In this document: piece after piece, positions 42,198 to 45,394 of the stretch
How the letters are laid out: every line of letters begins with the position of its first letter
How positions within the stretch are numbered: position 1 is the first letter of the stretch
Assembly: GCA_020436165.1 (NCBI GenBank)
Contig: JAGQYI010000070.1
Coordinates: forward strand, 1 to 45,394
Length of the DNA stretch: 45,394 bases
Source of the DNA: Cyclobacteriaceae bacterium
GTDB lineage: Bacteria; Bacteroidota; Bacteroidia; Cytophagales; Cyclobacteriaceae
Direction: 5' to 3'
Made by a program: the position numbers and the translations under genes
Notes under the pieces: generated by a model
Databases searched by the model: none
What the model was told of the DNA's origin: nothing
What the model saw: only the letters and a program-made list of their open reading frames with translations

Positions 42198-43377
42198 TAG
42201 GTACACTTAAATAACTGCTGATCTGGTTGAAATAAAGCCCATCACTACGAGAATAATGCGCATACCTTAGTTCCAACTGCTTGAGTGAACCTCCTTTTAA
42301 TGTCATGAATTTCATCCCTGCACCATACTTAAAACTAGAGAATCCTGACAGATCATAGTCGGATGTAAAATAAGGAACCGTATCGGGCGCGGTTTGGTAG
42401 GCATAAAAATAATCGGCCTGGCTTTGTGTGTAAAACCGAACAAAAAGAGTGAATACGAACTGTGGTATAATTTTTACAGGTGTTTCAACTGAAAACGTAT
42501 GTGCATTTATACCAAAATCATCCCAATAATAGCGGTAATACAGCCTAATAATGGTCCTGGCACCAACAAATGCATTAAGCTGAACACCTAACGGAATTTT
42601 GAGTCGTTGCCTTGGAAGATTCTCCACAACTGCTTTTGTATTCCCTTCAAAATAAAACCTGTGAAAGGGCGTAGAGAGCAAGCCATTCTGCACGGTGAAT
42701 CCCGGGAAAAAACCAATACTCGTTCGTTTGTTTATATCGTGCTGAATATCAAAAGTTAGGTTGTATGAATATCGTTTGTAAATATCAAACCATGCTGAAT
42801 CACGCAACTCAACAGGATACACCAGAGTAACTGGATATCCGTAATCCTCATTAAGCCTGCCCCAGCGAAGGTCGTCCGAATAAAACTGTCCGCTTACACT
42901 ATATCGCCAATCCTGGTTAATGTTATGAGCAGACCACCAGGCCGCCATTCCCAACGAAAAATAGTCTGACTCCATTGAAAAAGAGGGTATTCCTCCAATA
43001 ACATGGCGCCTGTTTTTTGAGATGTACTCGTAACCTGCCGAAACCCAAGTACGGGCGTCCACGGCCGAAGCAGACGAAAGGTTCATGTCAATGCGGTCGG
43101 TTGAGGCAGATGAAATAATGTCAATACCTCCTTCCAGCATTATCGTACTGGTAGAGTCGATCGTATGATTGATGCCAATTTTGCTGATATAGACGTCCAG
43201 CTTTTCTGTACCTTGCCCGCCTGTTACCGCTGAATGGCTGCCATCCTGCTGATAATAGGATAACAACACATCGAACTTAGTTGATCTTATTTTCTTTTTG
43301 ACGAAAGTAGTATCAGGGCTTTGTGCCCTGACAAAACATGAAAGCGTAATAAACAAAATGAAAAATATCTTTTTCAT
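42190..43377 (-). CDS. DUF3570 outer-membrane protein
   Basis: 395 residues with a signal peptide ([19 protein letters not shown]). The mature protein is a chain of amphipathic beta strands ([41 protein letters not shown]) and ends in a polar strand, as in the DUF3570 family of predicted outer-membrane barrels. It sits 3 nt after the DUF4266 stop, in one operon with DUF4266 and the thioredoxin-ApbE protein. The recurrent clustering of these three suggests a shared extracytoplasmic redox or flavin function; the exact reaction is not known to me. Confidence 0.87.
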   Translation of the reverse strand: MKKIFFILFITLSCFVRAQSPDTTFVKKKIRSTKFDVLLSYYQQDGSHSAVTGGQGTEKLDVYISKIGINHTIDSTSTIMLEGGIDIISSASTDRIDMNLSSASAVDARTWVSAGYEYISKNRRHVIGGIPSFSMESDYFSLGMAAWWSAHNINQDWRYSVSGQFYSDDLRWGRLNEDYGYPVTLVYPVELRDSAWFDIYKRYSYNLTFDIQHDINKRTSIGFFPGFTVQNGLLSTPFHRFYFEGNTKAVVENLPRQRLKIPLGVQLNAFVGARTIIRLYYRYYWDDFGINAHTFSVETPVKIIPQFVFTLFVRFYTQSQADYFYAYQTAPDTVPYFTSDYDLSGFSSFKYGAGMKFMTLKGGSLKQLELRYAHYSRSDGLYFNQISSYLSVPTK

Positions 43378-43380
43378 ACA

Positions 43381-43596
43381 CTAATTACATCCACAGCCTC
43401 CGCTACTTTTCCCCCGCGCTCCGCTAGCCCCCTCACGAATAGTTTGTGCATAGTTTTCTATGGCTCCACTTTTGGAAAGACCCATTTGCATGGAAGAATC
43501 GTTAAGGTAGCTGCGTTGATAAGGCTTTACAGCCTGGCATGAATAAAACATTACCAGCACTCCAAAAAATAGTACAAGCTTTGATCTAGTACGCAT
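43381..43596 (-). CDS. DUF4266 small lipoprotein
   Basis: 71 residues. Lipoprotein signal with lipobox MFYSC (Cys20), then the family motif VKPYQRSYLND and a short Gly/Ser-rich C-terminus ending CGCN. Just before that is REGASGARG, which contains an SGA piece loosely like the FMN attachment motif used by ApbE (Dxx[ST]GA[TS]), though Asp and the acceptor Thr/Ser are not in the canonical places. It overlaps the upstream Trx-ApbE gene by 11 nt, so it is tightly co-translated and could be the substrate or partner of that enzyme. Confidence 0.85.
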   Translation of the reverse strand: MRTRSKLVLFFGVLVMFYSCQAVKPYQRSYLNDSSMQMGLSKSGAIENYAQTIREGASGARGKSSGGCGCN

Positions 43597-44956
43597 ACTT
43601 TTTTAAGCCGTTTGAAAAATGCAAGTTACGATTACTATCAATGAAAACACACTCAACTCCCTCCATTTGATTTACTAAATCCATACCTACTTCCAGCCCC
43701 AGTACAGAAACAGCCGTTGCCAACGCATCGGAAAGCTCCGCACTATTGCTTATAATGCTCACGCTTCTGGAGCCTACCACCGGGAGTCCGGTTTTAGGAT
43801 TAATAATATGTGAATATCGCATGCCATTATGAACGAAATATTTTTCATAATCGCCTGAAGTAGCAATTGCTTTGTTTTCCATTGGCAACCACAACAAAAT
43901 ATTTGTGTTGTCATCGGGATCGGGCACACCTACTTTCCAGGGTTCTCCATTGACGCGTGTACCCCAGGTGGTCAGGTCGCCACTGGCATTGATAACTCCA
44001 CCCGGCACTCCCTTCTTCAGCATCAGTTGTTTTACAACCTCGGCTGCATAGCCTTTTCCAATGGCACCAAAACCAATTTTCAATTGGGGGTCGGTAAAGA
44101 ACATCTTGTCTTTGTCTAACAAATCAATCTTTTGATATCCAGTATGTTTCAAATACTCCTCAATTACCGATTTATCAGGTAATTCATGCTCTTTTTTGTC
44201 AAATTTATATAAATCGCCAAGCCCATTAAAGGTTATATCGAAAGCCCCCTGGGTCAACTCAGATATTCCTATGCATCTTCTTACCAATTGGTAGTACTCG
44301 TCTGTAACCTGAACCGGTTGCTGGCCTGCTTCTTCATTTAGCCTTGAGGTTATACTGTTGGGTTTCCAACTTGAAAGCCATCCCTCAATCCCTTTGATCT
44401 TATCTACAGATTCCTTTAAATAGGCATCTCCATCGTTTTCGTCAGCTACCAGGGTTATGCGAAAAGCACTCCCCATAAGAATTAATTCGGTAAAAAATTC
44501 CTTTAAAACCTTTGGCTGAAGATAGGGCTTAATCTGCTCCATTATACTTTGAGGGGTTGCCTTAGCGGTTTCTATTTTTGTAAGCACCTTGCCGCTGTGG
44601 TCTAAAAGTAACACATGTGGAAAATAGCCTTGAGGATTATACGTTGCTGCCATCCTTTCATTGTAGTCAACTACCTCTTTGCTCAACTTTTTGTGTTGTG
44701 GAAAATCCAGAATTTTCACTTGCAGGTTTTGTTCAGCAAATGTTTTGAATTCGGAATCATGTAACACTTCCCTTTCAAAGCGAATGCAGGGCAAGCACCA
44801 ATCGGAGCCAGAGAAAACCATAAGCGTGGGCTTTACTGATAACCTGGTTTCAGATGAAATGCTTTGAGAAAATACCTTTGAAAAAGATATGAACAGCAAA
44901 ATGAGAAGGATGTAATAACCCTTCTTAAAAATATTACTGATTGCTGATTGATTCAC
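43586..44956 (-). CDS. thioredoxin-ApbE fusion protein
   Basis: 456 residues, exported (signal or anchor helix at ~13-30). Residues ~40-150 form a thioredoxin-like domain with the redox motif SDWCLPC. Residues ~155-455 form an ApbE (FAD:protein FMN transferase) domain: TSRLNEEAG, GAFDITFNGLGDLYKF, KIGFGAIGKGYAAE, NASGDLTTWG, HIINPKTGLPV and SDALATAVSVLG. It probably flavinylates an extracytoplasmic protein and reduces a disulfide in the same system. First gene of the operon with DUF4266 and DUF3570. It differs from the stand-alone ApbE at 37089-38171 by the thioredoxin half. Confidence 0.92.
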   Translation of the reverse strand: MNQSAISNIFKKGYYILLILLFISFSKVFSQSISSETRLSVKPTLMVFSGSDWCLPCIRFEREVLHDSEFKTFAEQNLQVKILDFPQHKKLSKEVVDYNERMAATYNPQGYFPHVLLLDHSGKVLTKIETAKATPQSIMEQIKPYLQPKVLKEFFTELILMGSAFRITLVADENDGDAYLKESVDKIKGIEGWLSSWKPNSITSRLNEEAGQQPVQVTDEYYQLVRRCIGISELTQGAFDITFNGLGDLYKFDKKEHELPDKSVIEEYLKHTGYQKIDLLDKDKMFFTDPQLKIGFGAIGKGYAAEVVKQLMLKKGVPGGVINASGDLTTWGTRVNGEPWKVGVPDPDDNTNILLWLPMENKAIATSGDYEKYFVHNGMRYSHIINPKTGLPVVGSRSVSIISNSAELSDALATAVSVLGLEVGMDLVNQMEGVECVFIDSNRNLHFSNGLKKYAY

Positions 44957-45044
44957 ATAAGCAAATGTATGCGATGGGAGAGATTGGTAAAAGAAAAAAC
45001 AGCTCTCGATACGCTTTTCAAAGACATTTATATTTGGTCTCTAC

Positions 45045-45394
45045 TTAGTGTTCATTATGTTTTGCCTCTTTGACCAACTCAACCGAATGGTACAAGAGGT
45101 CAGCACCGCCAACTTTTCCATGACCCGGAACTACCGTTTTAATATTCGGGTACTTTTTAATCACTTTGCTAACCGTAGTATCCCAATCTGAAATCTTTGC
45201 ATCGGTAATATTGCCTAGGTTTTTAGCTTGCATTGACCTTATAAGACAACCGCCAAAGAGTATTTGCCTGGAGGGCAACCACACTATTATATTATCTGCC
45301 GTGTGACCTGCACCGAAGTACCTGCATTCAAGTAGCTCACCGTTGAAATCAACCAAGAGCGAATCGGTAAAGGGAGTGGAAGGAATGGGTAACC
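45045..45394 (-). CDS. subclass B1 metallo-beta-lactamase (5' end outside window)
   Basis: C-terminal ~116 residues; the frame stays open to the window edge, so the N-terminal half with the HxHxD motif is missing. Visible zinc ligands: His in GAGHTADN, Cys in FGGCLIRS and His in VPGHG, the pattern of subclass B1 enzymes (BlaB/IND/CGB type of Bacteroidota). Key neighbours KNLGNITDAK also match. This class hydrolyses penicillins, cephalosporins and carbapenems in the periplasm. Likely a chromosomal resident gene, as no mobile element is seen beside it, but the visible flank is short. Confidence 0.93.
   Translation of the reverse strand, partial: LPIPSTPFTDSLLVDFNGELLECRYFGAGHTADNIIVWLPSRQILFGGCLIRSMQAKNLGNITDAKISDWDTTVSKVIKKYPNIKTVVPGHGKVGGADLLYHSVELVKEAKHNEH

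Overview
The window reads as chromosomal DNA of a Bacteroidota bacterium, most likely a Cytophagales member. The indicators are two proteins with type IX secretion (T9SS) C-terminal sorting domains, SprB-type repeats, a Reg_prop/Y_Y_Y hybrid-sensor-like kinase, the thioredoxin-ApbE/DUF4266/DUF3570 cluster, a subclass B1 metallo-beta-lactamase, and secreted proteins with a signal peptide ending in AQ. Assignments come from reading motifs and from recall of families; no database search was run.

Layout. (1) 1-2.4 kb: a DUF4407 membrane protein cut by the window edge, followed by a small island of four REP hairpins, a RAYT transposase and a duplicated 3' tail of the DUF4407 gene. (2) 2.4-13 kb: housekeeping and secreted genes: acetyl-CoA synthetase, tryptophanase, an M57-like metallopeptidase lipoprotein, a T9SS-sorted S8 peptidase and a large sensor histidine kinase. 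(3) 13-36.3 kb: the centre of interest. An outer-membrane barrel, a four-helix-bundle protein, a 1623-residue multidomain protein with a zincin domain and a PD-(D/E)XK-like C-terminal nuclease tip, a beta-propeller candidate immunity protein and a PoNi-like immunity protein. Then comes an operon of a 1629-residue secreted protein, a fibronectin type III protein and a 12-repeat SprB-like adhesin. After it lies a graveyard of toxin tails, each followed by a small gene. (4) 36.4-45.4 kb: ZIP transporter, ApbE, RuvB, a decayed second RAYT with its own REPs, a RelE/ParE toxin-antitoxin pair, QueG, the DUF3570/DUF4266/Trx-ApbE operon and a partial metallo-beta-lactamase.

Main hypothesis. The 13-36 kb block is a polymorphic-toxin locus of Bacteroidota type: a conserved surface/secretion scaffold, GC-richer at the front, carrying an exchangeable AT-rich nuclease tip and a growing set of immunity genes. 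The first ~45-75 bp of the 1629-residue gene plus ~110 bp upstream occur three times (about 22411, 34506 and 36111). Two of these copies sit beside remnants of toxin tails that abut or overlap immunity-like genes. REP hairpins punctuate the cassette borders, some even contributing the stop codon, and a remnant of a third RAYT lies among them. Together this suggests that toxin modules were repeatedly gained and lost while their immunity genes were kept, with REP/5'-end repeats as the recombination substrate.
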